From an uncultured Clostridia bacterium (lineage in GTDB: Bacteria > Bacillota > Clostridia > Christensenellales > UBA1242): DNA of 64,000 nt. The notes beneath the pieces were generated by a model. That model was not told the origin of the DNA and did no database searches. It saw only the letters and a list, made by a program, of their open reading frames with translations. The stretch covers positions 124,001-188,000 of the forward strand of contig CAKVHT010000001.1 of the NCBI GenBank assembly GCA_934754375.1, given 5' to 3'. The translations under genes were made by a program, and so were the position numbers. This document shows positions 27,308 to 37,236 of this stretch, piece after piece (positions within the stretch are counted from its first letter, which is position 1; every line of letters begins with the position of its first letter).

Positions 27308-28234
27308 ATGCTTATGAACATTGAAAAACATAATAGACAAGAGTTGGCAAATTTGATTGAAAAGTATGCCAAATATCAAAAAGTCATGCTTATTTATGAC
27401 CAATATACATCTAATCTAGCAATTCAACAAATTTATCAAACCATTAAGGACTTGTGTGTTTTTAACAGTATTCAAACCGGACAAGATATGCAGGAAATTT
27501 ATAATGGATACAAGGTGTTGATTTTTTTGTGTGAACCTGAAAGTTTTTTGCATTGCAATTTGAATATTGAAGAATTTGTAAATATTGTGATTACAAATAC
27601 AGATATTTTGCCTTTTTGCCTTGACAATAAAAACAATATTGCGGGCTCAAAAATCATATTTTTATCCGACAATCTCAATTTAGACAAATCAGCATATTCA
27701 AGTTTAAATTTTAATCTATTTTATAATAATTTGTTGTCGATTTATAATCAATTTGATTGTCAAATTGATATTAACATCAAAGAGATTTCCACAAGAAATT
27801 TGTTTCAAATATTAAATAGTCCACTTAACAATTTTGAATTTGTTGATATCGACATTTTAAGAAAATCAAAATTGTCATATCAGTGTTTGCCTATTATTGA
27901 TTTTGTATTAATGGCTGGCTTTGATGTGTTTTTCAATGGTATAAAAAATCATACACTATTGATGACAGACCTATATAAATCAATAAAGGAAAATAGTGCG
28001 TTGATTGATAAGTATTATGCCTTATCACAAAATGATGCTTTGATAACTATGGTGGAATTAAATTTTGGTTTGATGCAAAATAAAATCAAGCATGCTTTTG
28101 AAAACATAAATGAATTTTTAACATTTGGTTTGGAAAATGATGAGTTAAAGACAATCATTTTTGCCGTGCGGGATTATGCAAAAAATTGTTCAGGCTTGTT
28201 AAATTATTTATATCTGTATAAGATTTTTGATTGA
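27308..28234 (+). CDS. Cytoplasmic protein of unknown function
   Basis: 308 residues, no signal or membrane helix. An N-terminal alpha/beta part (KVMLIYDQYTSNLAIQQIYQTI, KVLIFLCEPESF) suggests a Rossmann-like start, followed by a helical C-terminal half (about 190-308), which vaguely recalls the layout of dehydroquinate- or glycerol-dehydrogenase-like proteins, but no nucleotide-binding motif or metal ligands are visible. I do not assign a function. A second ATG at 27314 could also serve; neither has a ribosome site, and the promoter points to 27308. Confidence 0.65.
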   Translation: MLMNIEKHNRQELANLIEKYAKYQKVMLIYDQYTSNLAIQQIYQTIKDLCVFNSIQTGQDMQEIYNGYKVLIFLCEPESFLHCNLNIEEFVNIVITNTDILPFCLDNKNNIAGSKIIFLSDNLNLDKSAYSSLNFNLFYNNLLSIYNQFDCQIDINIKEISTRNLFQILNSPLNNFEFVDIDILRKSKLSYQCLPIIDFVLMAGFDVFFNGIKNHTLLMTDLYKSIKENSALIDKYYALSQNDALITMVELNFGLMQNKIKHAFENINEFLTFGLENDELKTIIFAVRDYAKNCSGLLNYLYLYKIFD

Positions 28235-28307
28235 TTTTCATAATCGACAAAATAAAATTAATTTAATCAAATAAAAAATGATTAAAACTCTTTATAGGGT
28301 CAAATAT

Positions 28308-28727
28308 ATGAATATGAAAAAGATTTGGATAATGATTTTCATATTCATTTTTTTATTAACTGGGCAATCAAACAAAGAATTTTCTTTGCTTGAATATTTT
28401 GATGGCAATTATAGTGCGTATGTTACAACTGCTGAATATGGCGGAACAAACCTAGGGGCTTGTTATATGACTTCAAACAAAAAAACAAAAAATAGAATTG
28501 GTGAAAGCATGATAATTCAAAATTTTGAAGTTGGTTCTGCACTAAAAACATTGCAAGCAAAAGTTATTAAAACAGAATATTTGCCTACAGGTGCAACAGT
28601 TGTTTATGCTTACACCAAAGCCATAAAAAATTCTGTTAAAGTTGACGACAAAACAGTAAACATTCAAATAGCATGTTACGACAATTATGTTGTGATAGGC
28701 TGGCCTGTTATAATGGGCAGTTTTTAG
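28308..28727 (+). CDS. Possible YwmB-like secreted protein
   Basis: 139 residues from the ATG at 28308, with TAGGGT before it (28278 and 28314 are alternatives). A short signal or anchor helix (about 4-20) leads a small beta-rich domain. The end (VNIQIACYDNYVVIGWPVIMGSF region) follows the pattern of the YwmB C-terminus (NxQIA...V.VG.P.I). In Bacillus, ywmB lies close to spoIID and spoIIQ, and here the next gene is SpoIIQ-like, which supports the reading. The protein is much shorter than B. subtilis YwmB, so the name is tentative. Confidence 0.5.
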   Translation: MNMKKIWIMIFIFIFLLTGQSNKEFSLLEYFDGNYSAYVTTAEYGGTNLGACYMTSNKKTKNRIGESMIIQNFEVGSALKTLQAKVIKTEYLPTGATVVYAYTKAIKNSVKVDDKTVNIQIACYDNYVVIGWPVIMGSF

Positions 28728-28811
28728 CATTTGACCTATCAAAGAACAAAATAAGGATTTGAGTGTTTAAAAATTTGAAATTTGGTCAATATTGGTTTGT
28801 AGGAGGGAAAA

Positions 28812-29405
28812 ATGGATAAATCAAACGGAGTTCAAAAGAAAAATATATTTATGAATTATGTCTATGCAAGTTTGGTTGCTTTGCTTGTAATTGCCTGTGC
28901 AGTGACCATTGCGATGACTGCAAAAACAGCGCAAAAGCCAACTGGAGATATTGGCGGTGGAGGCAGTGATTTGCCTGTTGCAACTACTACTTACGTTGTC
29001 CCAATGAAAAACGCAACAATTCAAAAAGATTTTTCAAGCACAGAATTGCAATTTAATGACACAATGAAACAATGGGAAATTCACAAAGCGATTGACTTTC
29101 TTGCAACAGATGAAACAAACGTTTTTGCGGTGGCAGACGGAACAGTGTCAAACGTTTACACAAATTATCTTGAAGGCACAGTTGTTGAAATCACACATAA
29201 AAATGGACTTGTTTCAATTTATAAGTCTCTTAACGAAAATTTAAGTGTATCAAATGGCGACAAGGTCAGTGCGGGACAAGTGATTGGAAGTGCAAGTTCA
29301 ACAATGTCACAAGAGTTAAATTCTGGCAACCACTTGCATTTTGAAATGAAATTGAACGGTGCAAAAGTTGACCCAAACAACTATATTGACTTGGGCACAA
29401 AATAA
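28812..29405 (+). CDS. SpoIIQ-like M23/LytM peptidase-domain membrane protein
   Basis: 197 residues: cytoplasmic start, one helix (about 14-37), Gly-rich linker, then a LytM/M23 domain (about 80-197). The zinc ligands HKAID (HxxxD) and HLHFEM (HxH) are both present, so the endopeptidase may be active, as in clostridial SpoIIQ, unlike the B. subtilis protein, which lacks a ligand. SpoIIQ sits in the forespore membrane and binds SpoIIIAH during engulfment. The start uses GTAGGAGGG. The alternative is a general cell-wall hydrolase of the same fold. Confidence 0.75.
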   Translation: MDKSNGVQKKNIFMNYVYASLVALLVIACAVTIAMTAKTAQKPTGDIGGGGSDLPVATTTYVVPMKNATIQKDFSSTELQFNDTMKQWEIHKAIDFLATDETNVFAVADGTVSNVYTNYLEGTVVEITHKNGLVSIYKSLNENLSVSNGDKVSAGQVIGSASSTMSQELNSGNHLHFEMKLNGAKVDPNNYIDLGTK

Positions 29406-29429
29406 ACTAATCAACAATAAATGGCAATA

Positions 29430-29461
29430 AAAAAACCACTGATAGAAGGTGGTTTTTTATT
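29430..29461 (+). terminator. Rho-independent terminator
   Basis: AAAAACCACT / GGTGGTTTTTT, 7-base loop. Confidence 0.8.
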
Positions 29462-29534
29462 GTGATTAACAATAGCCAGATTTATTAGCAATGGCTAAAT
29501 GGATTGGCTTGTTTATGGATACTAAGACTAATGA

Positions 29535-30128
29535 TTAACCCGCAGCTGGTGAATATGTTTTAAGCCAATCAGCAGGAGCAGTTGTCCAAGTAGCATTTGC
29601 TGCATTGTTTGCTTTTTGAATTGCTTCAACAATGATTGCAATGTTATATGTTTTGTTGGCATCTGCATTTGTAAGACTTGTTGGCACTGTGATTGATGTG
29701 ACAAAGTCTGCACTGCCATTAGCTGACAATGTGCCTTTATAGTAATAATAATCATCTTCGCCTTTTTGCCAACTGTCCGTTGTTGTTGCTGTTACAGCTG
29801 TGCTTGCTCCGTCCGCATTTGTAATTGTAAGTTTTGCTCTCACAAGTGCATCTGTTGTGTTTGCTGGTGCACTGATACCAATTGCTTGGTCATACACTGT
29901 GCCAGGTAAAGCCTTTCCAGAAAATGTAAGTGCGGAGACAGATGCACCGCCTTGAGTGATGTTGATTGTTACAGGGTCGCCCAAAGTGATATCACCGGTT
30001 ACATTTGCGTTGCCCGTAAAGAAAGCTAAAGCAATACCGATACCGATTGTGGCTATTAGCAAAACGGACAAAGTAATGATTGCGATTGTGGAAGCATTTG
30101 CTCGCCTTTTAGTTTGTGTGTTTGTCAT
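29535..30128 (-). CDS. SipW-type signal peptide protein, TasA/camelysin-like
   Basis: 197 residues from the ATG at 30128, behind AAAGGAG. The N-terminus is a basic stretch, then TIGIGIALAFFTGNANVTG, the SipW-dependent signal pattern of TasA-like fibre and camelysin proteins. The mature part is beta-rich, full of Ala, Thr and Asn, with few charges, consistent with a self-assembling surface protein. No signal peptidase SipW or tapA gene is nearby. It is a single-gene unit. The family in Bacillus forms biofilm fibres; that role is inferred. Confidence 0.75.
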   Translation of the reverse strand: MTNTQTKRRANASTIAIITLSVLLIATIGIGIALAFFTGNANVTGDITLGDPVTINITQGGASVSALTFSGKALPGTVYDQAIGISAPANTTDALVRAKLTITNADGASTAVTATTTDSWQKGEDDYYYYKGTLSANGSADFVTSITVPTSLTNADANKTYNIAIIVEAIQKANNAANATWTTAPADWLKTYSPAAG

Positions 30129-30316
30129 AAATTTCTCCTTTATAAGTTGTACACTTGTATTTTGTGTGCAGGATAAAATTTTATTCAATTTTCAACAATT
30201 TTATTGTAAATAATAGCAACCAACTCATTTAAAGAAACTGATTATTTTCTTTTATGTTCGCCTGTTAAGCATGGTTAAATTGTTCAAATCAAAATGATAA
30301 AAAGGCAAATAAGCAC

Positions 30317-30350
30317 AAAAAAACCAACCGAACTACTGGTTGGCTTTTTA
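30317..30350 (-). terminator. Terminator of the PrsA-like gene
   Basis: ACCAACC / GGTTGGC stem with an A/T run on both sides, 16 bases after the stop of the leftward lipoprotein gene. Confidence 0.75.
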
Positions 30351-30365
30351 TTTAGATTTTATCAA

Positions 30366-32213
30366 TTATAAACTTGATTTAGTTGCGTCAAGTTTTGTTT
30401 GATTGATTTTTGCAGGATTTGTTTTGCGCATTTCTTGAATTATTTCATTTTCTTTAACAGTGTAGCCAGTTGAACTTGCATAAGTTTCACTTTCACTTGA
30501 AGCTGGGTAAACCGCATCGAACAACATATCAAAATATGTTTTGTGTGTTAAAGGATTTAATTCCATTTTGTACAAATTGTAGTCGTTGCCTGTTTTGTTT
30601 GATGTTGCAATATAAGCGGAATTGATTTGGTTGAAAGGAACATCAAACATATTAACTTCACCAATATAATATAAGAAATGGATACCATAAGAAGTTATGC
30701 ACATTGTAACACCATTTTTGCTATTTGTGTTGGTTGTTGCTGGTGTCATGTCTCCAGGATTACCATCGGTCATTAATCTAACAGCCTCATCAGTGAAAGC
30801 CGTCTCCATGGCACTGTTGTTATTTGTGCCAACAACATAAGGCATGCCTTGAGTTAATGTAGCAGTATCTTCAGTAAATCGGAACATGAATTGAATAAAT
30901 TCATCTAATGATGAAACATTGTTGTACTCAGCCAAAACTTCATTTAAGGTATATTCTTTTGCATCATCAGCAATCAAACCTGTTGTTGCGTCACGTTCAG
31001 TGGCTGTTGTACGTGCAATTATTGCGTCATAAGCAGTGCGATAAGCTTCATCTGATAAAGTTGATTTAATAGCTTCCAAATTTTTGATATCGCTTTTTTG
31101 ATTGTCGTTTGCATCAACACTGCCGTCACTAAATTTAATCAATGTGTGGATAAAGTAACCAAATTTTGTGTTGTCGCTCAAATCAGGGTGATATAAAATT
31201 TCATCTGCTTTTGTGCCAGCATCTTTCATCGCTGATTTGTATGATTTTTCAAAGTTGGCATATTTGTTGTAGCTTGTTTCAACCAATGAAACATATTTTT
31301 CAATTAAAGCATTGATAGACAATTCATCAGTTGCATTTTTAAGATATTCAGTTCTTACATTTGTCAAGTACAATGATTTGATCTTGTCGTTATATGTTTT
31401 TGTGAAATATCTGTTTAAAAGGTCTTTTGTTGCCGTGTTGTAAGCGTTGCCTTTTGAATCACGCAAATATTTTTCACTTGAAATCAAGTCTTGAGCAAGC
31501 AAACTGATTGATTTGTTGTAAATTTCAGCTTGTTTATCTTCGTTTGATAAAGAGTCATTGAATTTTTCAAAATAAGTGTCAATAATCAATTGAATAGTTT
31601 CGCTTGAACTGAAATCTGACAATGCAGATAAATTGCTTTCACCCAAAATGCAGGCGAATGAAGGATCTTCTTTGATAATGTAAGAAATATAGTCAACCGA
31701 CTCGCCATCTACGATTTTTGTTTTAAGTTCAGCACGTTTGCCGGCAAGTTCAGTGTTATAATCTGAGTATTTGTAAGCTGTTTCACTGTTGTCAGAAGAA
31801 CTATTTTCAGTGATAGTTATGTTTAAGATGCGCTTTGCTTTTTTAACATAATCACTCATTGTGCTGTCCATACTTTTATACAATTCAGCAATGGCATTGT
31901 TTACTTGATATGCAGATGGTTTAAATTCTGAATGTTGTTGAGCATATTGATATAGTGATGCTTGATCCATAAGCAAATTCAAAGTTTCAGCAAAAGCTTC
32001 TTTTTCTGTTTTGCCAAGTTGGCTAACATAATAATTGCGTCCGTAACTATTGTATGCTGAAAGAAGTTCGTATCTTGCAATATGAGTGTTGCCAACAGTT
32101 GCAACAGTCTCGTTGTAATACTTAACACGATTTACAGAGAAGCCAGCGCAACCAGCAAATCCACATGTAATAAGTAATAATAAGCATAAGATAAAAGCAT
32201 TAAATTTTTTCAT
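30366..32213 (-). CDS. PrsA/SurA-like foldase lipoprotein
   Basis: 615 residues, nearly twice the usual PrsA. A signal peptide with lipobox FAGC (Cys about 22) is followed by VATVGNTHIARYELLSAY, the typical SurA/PrsA N-terminal start, and a long helical middle. Near the C-terminus (about 500-540), MCITSYGIHFLYYIGEV looks like the last strands of a parvulin domain, which appears degenerate. Role: folding of exported proteins. The gene follows mfd on the same strand, as in many Clostridia. GGAGATACA precedes the ATG. Confidence 0.75.
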   Translation of the reverse strand: MKKFNAFILCLLLLITCGFAGCAGFSVNRVKYYNETVATVGNTHIARYELLSAYNSYGRNYYVSQLGKTEKEAFAETLNLLMDQASLYQYAQQHSEFKPSAYQVNNAIAELYKSMDSTMSDYVKKAKRILNITITENSSSDNSETAYKYSDYNTELAGKRAELKTKIVDGESVDYISYIIKEDPSFACILGESNLSALSDFSSSETIQLIIDTYFEKFNDSLSNEDKQAEIYNKSISLLAQDLISSEKYLRDSKGNAYNTATKDLLNRYFTKTYNDKIKSLYLTNVRTEYLKNATDELSINALIEKYVSLVETSYNKYANFEKSYKSAMKDAGTKADEILYHPDLSDNTKFGYFIHTLIKFSDGSVDANDNQKSDIKNLEAIKSTLSDEAYRTAYDAIIARTTATERDATTGLIADDAKEYTLNEVLAEYNNVSSLDEFIQFMFRFTEDTATLTQGMPYVVGTNNNSAMETAFTDEAVRLMTDGNPGDMTPATTNTNSKNGVTMCITSYGIHFLYYIGEVNMFDVPFNQINSAYIATSNKTGNDYNLYKMELNPLTHKTYFDMLFDAVYPASSESETYASSTGYTVKENEIIQEMRKTNPAKINQTKLDATKSSL

Positions 32214-32253
32214 TGTATCTCCAAAAAGTAAATTAGCAAACTTTTATTTTTTC

Positions 32254-32274
32254 AATCAAGGCAAAGCCCTGATG
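32254..32274 (-). promoter_or_regulatory. Small hairpin in the PrsA-like gene leader
   Basis: Inverted repeat of the form CAGGGC-TTT-GCCTTG in the leader, about 45 bases before the ATG. It may be only a stray structure. Confidence 0.3.
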
Positions 32275-32396
32275 TTGATAACCAATTTAGGTTACATTTC
32301 TTGCTGTTTTATATTATATATAAATACTAACTAAAAAGCAAGCATTTTAAACCTAGCAAAATTCAAAAATAAGCAATATAAACATAAAAATGTATA

Positions 32397-35300
32397 TTAT
32401 GCTGACAAAAATTCAGTCATGTAACCCAGTGCGGTTTGAACACTAAATTCTGAAGTATTTAAGCTGATTGTTGGGTTGTGTGAATTTTCAAACTTAAAGT
32501 GGGCAAATTTGTTAACTTTTTTAATTAATGGTTTTAAATCAACATCGTCATAATAAATTATTGACATCTTGGTTTTGTTTATAATGATTTGCTTAACATT
32601 TTGTTTAACAGCCAATGCTTTTAGCAAAGCAATATTTGCCAAGTGGTAAATTTCTTTTGGCAACTTTCCATAGTTTACAAGCAATTCGTTGATAACTTCT
32701 CGGGCTTTATCTTTGCTGTCTATATTTGAAATTTTTGCTATAATTTTAAGTCTTTCAGCTTCCTCACTTGCAAAGTCGGCAGGGATTTTGCTTGGCAAGG
32801 CGATATCAAGTTTAATTTCACGTTCCACTTCAACTTTTTCACCACGCATTCGGCGCAATGTTTCATTTAGAAGTTTACTGTACATATCATAACCAATTTT
32901 TATCATATGTCCATGTTGTGTTTTTCCAAGCAGTTCACCTGCACCACGTATTGCTAAATCACGCATTGCAATTTTAAATCCACTTCCAAGTTCAGTGTTT
33001 TCAGCAATTGCTTGCAAACGTGACATGCTTTCTTCGGTTAAAACTTTTCCTTTGGGGTATGTGAAGTAGGCATAAGCCTGTTCACTGTTCCTGCCAACAC
33101 GCCCGCGCAGTTGGTACATTTGGCTCAAGCCAAGTTTATCGCTGTCAATCACAATCAAAGTATTTGCTTTTGGCAAATCAACACCGTTCTCGATGAGTGT
33201 TGTTGATACAAACACATTAGTTTCACGGTCATAAAGCCTTTTAATTGCGTTTTCAAGTGCCACCTCACTCATTTGCCCATGGGCGGTGTCAAATTTGGCA
33301 TTTTTATTGTTAAGTTTTTTATTTAAATCATTTGCAAATGCTGGCAATTTTTCGATGTCGTTGTAGATTATCAGCACTTGTCCACCACGGTTGATTTCAT
33401 CGTTGATTGCATTTAAAATCACTTGTTCGTTGTAACCCAAAACATAAGTCTTTACAGGCAGACGATTTGTTGGGGCAGTGTTGATGATTGATATATCTCT
33501 TATAGACATCAGCGACATGCTTAATGTTCTAGGGATTGGGGTGGCGGATAATGTTAAAACATCAACGTTGCTTTTTAAATGTTTGATTTTTTCTTTGTGC
33601 TTTACACCGAATCGTTGCTCTTCATCTAAAATAAGCAGGCCTATATCAAAGAATTTAACATCGTCTGAAAGCAGTCTGTGTGTGCCACAAATCACATTGA
33701 TTTTGCCATTTTTTAGGTCTTCAAGTATTTCATGTTGTTGTTTTTGTGTCCTAAATCTATTAAGCATTTCAACTTTAACGCCAAAATCTTTTGTTCTTTC
33801 GCAAGCGGTTAAATAGTGTTGTAAACTTAATATTGTTGTTGGTGCTAAAATTGCAACTTGTTTGCCATTTTCCACCGCTTTAAACATGGCTCGCATTGCA
33901 ACCTCAGTTTTGCCAAATCCAACGTCACCGCAAATCAACCTGTCCATAACTTTGCCAGTTGTCATATCGTGTTTAACATCAGCAATTGCTTGCAGTTGGT
34001 CGGCCGTTTCTGTGTAAGGGAAGGCATTTTCAAATTCTGTATAAAGATAATCATCAGCAGAATATACAACCCCCTTAACCGCCTTACGTTTTGCATAAAG
34101 TTCAATCAGTTCTTGACTCATGTCCTCAATTGACTTTATTGCTTTTTGCTTTTGGTTAAAAAATTCTTTTCCGCCCAATTTGTTTAATACAACATTGTGG
34201 TCGTCAGCCATGTATAATGATAAGCAATCAGCATTTTCGCTTGGCACATACAGGACATCTCCACCACGATATGTGAGCTTAAAAAATTCTTTTTCAACAC
34301 CTTGGACGTTCATTGTGACAACACCATCACATCTACCAATCCCGTGTGTCGAGTGGACAACATATTCGCCTGCTTTTGGCAAGTATTTTATCTGACTTTT
34401 TGCCTTGCCTGAGGCTGTGCGTTTGTGCGCAAAATTTGTTGAGCCTATGTATAGCTTTTCATCATCTTTAAAACAGATATTAAAAGGTATTGTAAGTTCA
34501 GTTAAAATCAATCCTTTTGCATTCTTGTTTAAAGTGTAGGGTATGTTAGTTTCATCGAAAATCTTGCTAATAGAATTTAATGTATCTTTTGAAGAAAGAC
34601 ATAAATATATTTGTTTATCTTTGTAACTTTCTAAAATTTGTTTTATGTTTTGAAGGTTGTGTATCAGTGGTGGAAAATTTAAGCAGTCAAATTTAAATTC
34701 AACCAGATTTTTTTCATCAAATTTATTTTTCAATTCAGTGGATAAAATGTCAAAATTTTCTAAAAATATCAGGTTTTTTGCATATTTTTTATATATTTCA
34801 TCAATATTTTTATATTTTTTTAATATTTTTTCACAATTTTTAGTATTAAATATAGTTTTTATTTTTTCATTTATTTCATCATAAAATTTATTTGTGGCAG
34901 GTTCAATAATCATTGAATTTGAAATAATAATTGGCAAGTTAAAATCGAATATTGTTTGAATTTTGTCAGTAAAAGGCACTAAAAATTCAAGCGGAATTTC
35001 ATCGCCTCGTTCAAGGGCAAGGCTTAAATCAGCAAGAGTTTGTGTTGCGTTTTTTTCTTCTGCTACTGATTGTTTGATTTTTGAAATTTCTGCATTGTCA
35101 AAAAGCATCAAATTATTTGGGCAAATATAATCTTCTTCAAGTGAATTTTTCTTTTCAAATGTTAAAAAATCAAATTGGTAAATATGTTCCAAATTGGTGT
35201 CAAAAAAATCAAACCTTGTGGGTGTTTCACTGGTTGAATTAAATACGTCTAAAATGTCGCCACGGACAGCAAATTCACCAGGTGCAGTTACTGTTTCTGT

Positions 35301-35732
35301 TTTTTTATATCCCAAGGCAACAAGTTGTTTTTCTATACTGTTAAAGTCGTAATCTTTGCCTTTTTTAAGATTGAGTATTGATTGCTTAAATTTTTCAACA
35401 TCAGGCAACAACGAAAAAAACAATCTCTCTGTAGAGATTAAAATAATGTTTTTATTTAACAATTTGCACAAAGCATTGAGCAAATCAATTTTATGTTCAT
35501 TGCTTTGAAATGTTGAAAGGGTAAAAGGCTTATCAAAGTCATCAACAACCACACAATCTTTATTTAAAGCTTGCAATTGCTGTTGCATGTTGTGAGCATA
35601 CTCGGTTGATGAAGTAATATAAATTGCCTTATCAATTTTTGCTAAAATCGCACCTTGTTCACCAAAATTTAAGTTAGAACAAAAAATTGTTTTTTGTTGA
35701 ATGTATAGCTCTATATCGTGGTATCTTGGCAT
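32397..35732 (-). CDS. mfd: Transcription-repair coupling factor Mfd
   Basis: 1111 residues. UvrB-like N-terminal modules, RNA polymerase interaction domain (GEYVVHSTHGIGR, about residue 455), RecG-like translocase with ICGDVGFGKTEVAMRA (Walker A, about 600), LLILDEEQRFGVKHKE (DEEQ box, about 700), and QLRGRVGR. The C-terminal D7/TRCF region is present. Removes RNA polymerase stalled at lesions and recruits UvrA. The ATG at 35732 lies inside the end of pth with CGGAGAATT as ribosome site, so the two are translationally coupled. Confidence 0.95.
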   Translation of the reverse strand: MPRYHDIELYIQQKTIFCSNLNFGEQGAILAKIDKAIYITSSTEYAHNMQQQLQALNKDCVVVDDFDKPFTLSTFQSNEHKIDLLNALCKLLNKNIILISTERLFFSLLPDVEKFKQSILNLKKGKDYDFNSIEKQLVALGYKKTETVTAPGEFAVRGDILDVFNSTSETPTRFDFFDTNLEHIYQFDFLTFEKKNSLEEDYICPNNLMLFDNAEISKIKQSVAEEKNATQTLADLSLALERGDEIPLEFLVPFTDKIQTIFDFNLPIIISNSMIIEPATNKFYDEINEKIKTIFNTKNCEKILKKYKNIDEIYKKYAKNLIFLENFDILSTELKNKFDEKNLVEFKFDCLNFPPLIHNLQNIKQILESYKDKQIYLCLSSKDTLNSISKIFDETNIPYTLNKNAKGLILTELTIPFNICFKDDEKLYIGSTNFAHKRTASGKAKSQIKYLPKAGEYVVHSTHGIGRCDGVVTMNVQGVEKEFFKLTYRGGDVLYVPSENADCLSLYMADDHNVVLNKLGGKEFFNQKQKAIKSIEDMSQELIELYAKRKAVKGVVYSADDYLYTEFENAFPYTETADQLQAIADVKHDMTTGKVMDRLICGDVGFGKTEVAMRAMFKAVENGKQVAILAPTTILSLQHYLTACERTKDFGVKVEMLNRFRTQKQQHEILEDLKNGKINVICGTHRLLSDDVKFFDIGLLILDEEQRFGVKHKEKIKHLKSNVDVLTLSATPIPRTLSMSLMSIRDISIINTAPTNRLPVKTYVLGYNEQVILNAINDEINRGGQVLIIYNDIEKLPAFANDLNKKLNNKNAKFDTAHGQMSEVALENAIKRLYDRETNVFVSTTLIENGVDLPKANTLIVIDSDKLGLSQMYQLRGRVGRNSEQAYAYFTYPKGKVLTEESMSRLQAIAENTELGSGFKIAMRDLAIRGAGELLGKTQHGHMIKIGYDMYSKLLNETLRRMRGEKVEVEREIKLDIALPSKIPADFASEEAERLKIIAKISNIDSKDKAREVINELLVNYGKLPKEIYHLANIALLKALAVKQNVKQIIINKTKMSIIYYDDVDLKPLIKKVNKFAHFKFENSHNPTISLNTSEFSVQTALGYMTEFLSA

Positions 35733-36241
35733 AATTCTCCGTTAATAAATGATTTTATCAAGTCGCAAACTTTTAAGTAAGATTCATTTAAAATTTGTTT
35801 TGATTTTTCATCAATATTGCTTAATACATAGTCGGCAAGATTAATGTTTTGGTCTCTGCCAATGCCAACACGTATACGAGGTGTTTCGCCTACTTTTGCA
35901 ACGATATCTCTTAAACCATTGTGAGTGCCAGCGGAACCTAAAGTGCGAAATCTTATTTTGCCCTTTGGCATATCAATATCATCTAATATAATTAAAATTT
36001 CGGTTAAAGGTGTTTTGAAATATTTTCTTAATTCATAAACTGCATTTCCGCTTAAATTCATGTAAGTTGTAGGTTTTGCCAATATAAAGCCATCGCCTTT
36101 TGCTATCATTGCTTGGTATTTTGTTGTTGTAAATTTAAGACCATTTTGTTTTGCAAAAAGATCCACAACACTAAATCCAACATTGTGATAAGTGTTTTTA
36201 TATTTGCCATCTGGGTTGCCCAGTCCAACGATAATTTTCAT
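35711..36241 (-). CDS. pth: Peptidyl-tRNA hydrolase
   Basis: 176 residues. GLGNPDGKYKNTYHNVGF holds catalytic His (about 20); LDDIDMPKGKIR holds the conserved Asp (about 92); GTHNGLRDI follows. Recycles peptidyl-tRNA that drops off ribosomes; the B. subtilis gene is known as spoVC. AAGGAGATT precedes the ATG. First gene of a pth-mfd-PrsA-like string; the last 22 bases overlap mfd. Confidence 0.95.
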   Translation of the reverse strand: MKIIVGLGNPDGKYKNTYHNVGFSVVDLFAKQNGLKFTTTKYQAMIAKGDGFILAKPTTYMNLSGNAVYELRKYFKTPLTEILIILDDIDMPKGKIRFRTLGSAGTHNGLRDIVAKVGETPRIRVGIGRDQNINLADYVLSNIDEKSKQILNESYLKVCDLIKSFINGELCQDTTI

Positions 36242-36472
36242 ACAATCTCCTTATTGTGACTTGATTGTGATGCTAGAAATACTTTCATCAAGTCATTTTT
36301 CTGTTTGAATTAACAATACAAACTATGGTTTAGTTTGTAAAGATAATCCTCTATGCTGTTACTATTTGATTATAACATAGTTTTAAGTTATTTCAATAGA
36401 AAAATTCCAACTATTAAGAAATTGATAAAGTGAAAAATGGTTAAATTTGCAGACTTATTTTTCAATTTGATA

Positions 36473-36501
36473 TTGACAAGTTGGTGTTTTGGTGGTAGTT
36501 T
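36473..36501 (+). promoter_or_regulatory. Promoter of gene 36520
   Basis: TTGACA (36473-36478), 17-base spacer, extended -10 TGG-TAGTTT (36496-36501). Confidence 0.5.
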
Positions 36502-36519
36502 TACAAAAAGGATGGAATT

Positions 36520-37236
36520 ATGAAGAAAAAAGTTTGTGAGTTAGAAAATTTAGAAAACACCGATAGTCTGACACCAAGGAAAAATATGGTTACTAGGACA
36601 GTTGAAAGGATAAATGCGAAATTGCAAAAAGGTGTATCAATCAACCCTTGTAATTATGATGAAAAAGTGTTAGGCAAGATGATTGTCAAATATTCAAATC
36701 ATGTGTCTTTTGAAAATTTCCCTGATTTGATGGATGATGAAGAATTTTGTTTAGAAATTGCAAAAACAACATTAAATCCAATTGAATGTGAAAATTATTT
36801 TTATCAATACATCAATCGTAATTTGCTTAAACATGCAACGTTTAGATATAGGTTTGTTTGTGCGCTTCTTGAAAATGATAATATTTACAAATTTAAAGAT
36901 TTGGAAGAAATTTGCAGAAAACTTGGTTTGAAAAAAGAATTTGAACAAATTAAATATGATGCTGATGCTAAACTTAAAATGCAAATTAGATTGTTGAGGT
37001 TGCAATCACATGAATATATAAAATACAATTACGATGGAAACAATCCTAAAGCTCTTCGTCAGTATAAAAACAAACGCAATGATGAAGTTGTTTTGGTGAA
37101 AAATAAAATTGATGGTGTTAAAAAAATACTTGCCGAATTTAAATGCTTGACAGCTGAAGAGCAACGTCAAAAACAAGAACAAGAAGGATTTGTATGTGTT
37201 ACACCAATGGATTTTTGGGTTACTGACAACAATTAA
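36520..37236 (+). CDS. Cytoplasmic protein of unknown function
   Basis: 238 residues, strongly charged and helical, no signal, no membrane helix. Several amphipathic helices and a C-terminal Lys/Gln-rich segment (TAEEQRQKQEQEG). No family recognised. AAAAAGGATG is before the ATG. It is a single-gene unit facing cobW across an A/T-only spacer with a shared terminator. Confidence 0.65.
   Translation: MKKKVCELENLENTDSLTPRKNMVTRTVERINAKLQKGVSINPCNYDEKVLGKMIVKYSNHVSFENFPDLMDDEEFCLEIAKTTLNPIECENYFYQYINRNLLKHATFRYRFVCALLENDNIYKFKDLEEICRKLGLKKEFEQIKYDADAKLKMQIRLLRLQSHEYIKYNYDGNNPKALRQYKNKRNDEVVLVKNKIDGVKKILAEFKCLTAEEQRQKQEQEGFVCVTPMDFWVTDNN

Noticed and set aside
27308..28234. Assignment as a glycerol- or dehydroquinate-dehydrogenase-like enzyme
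   Set aside because: Only the overall alpha/beta-then-helical layout fits; no glycine-rich nucleotide motif or metal-binding His pattern is visible.
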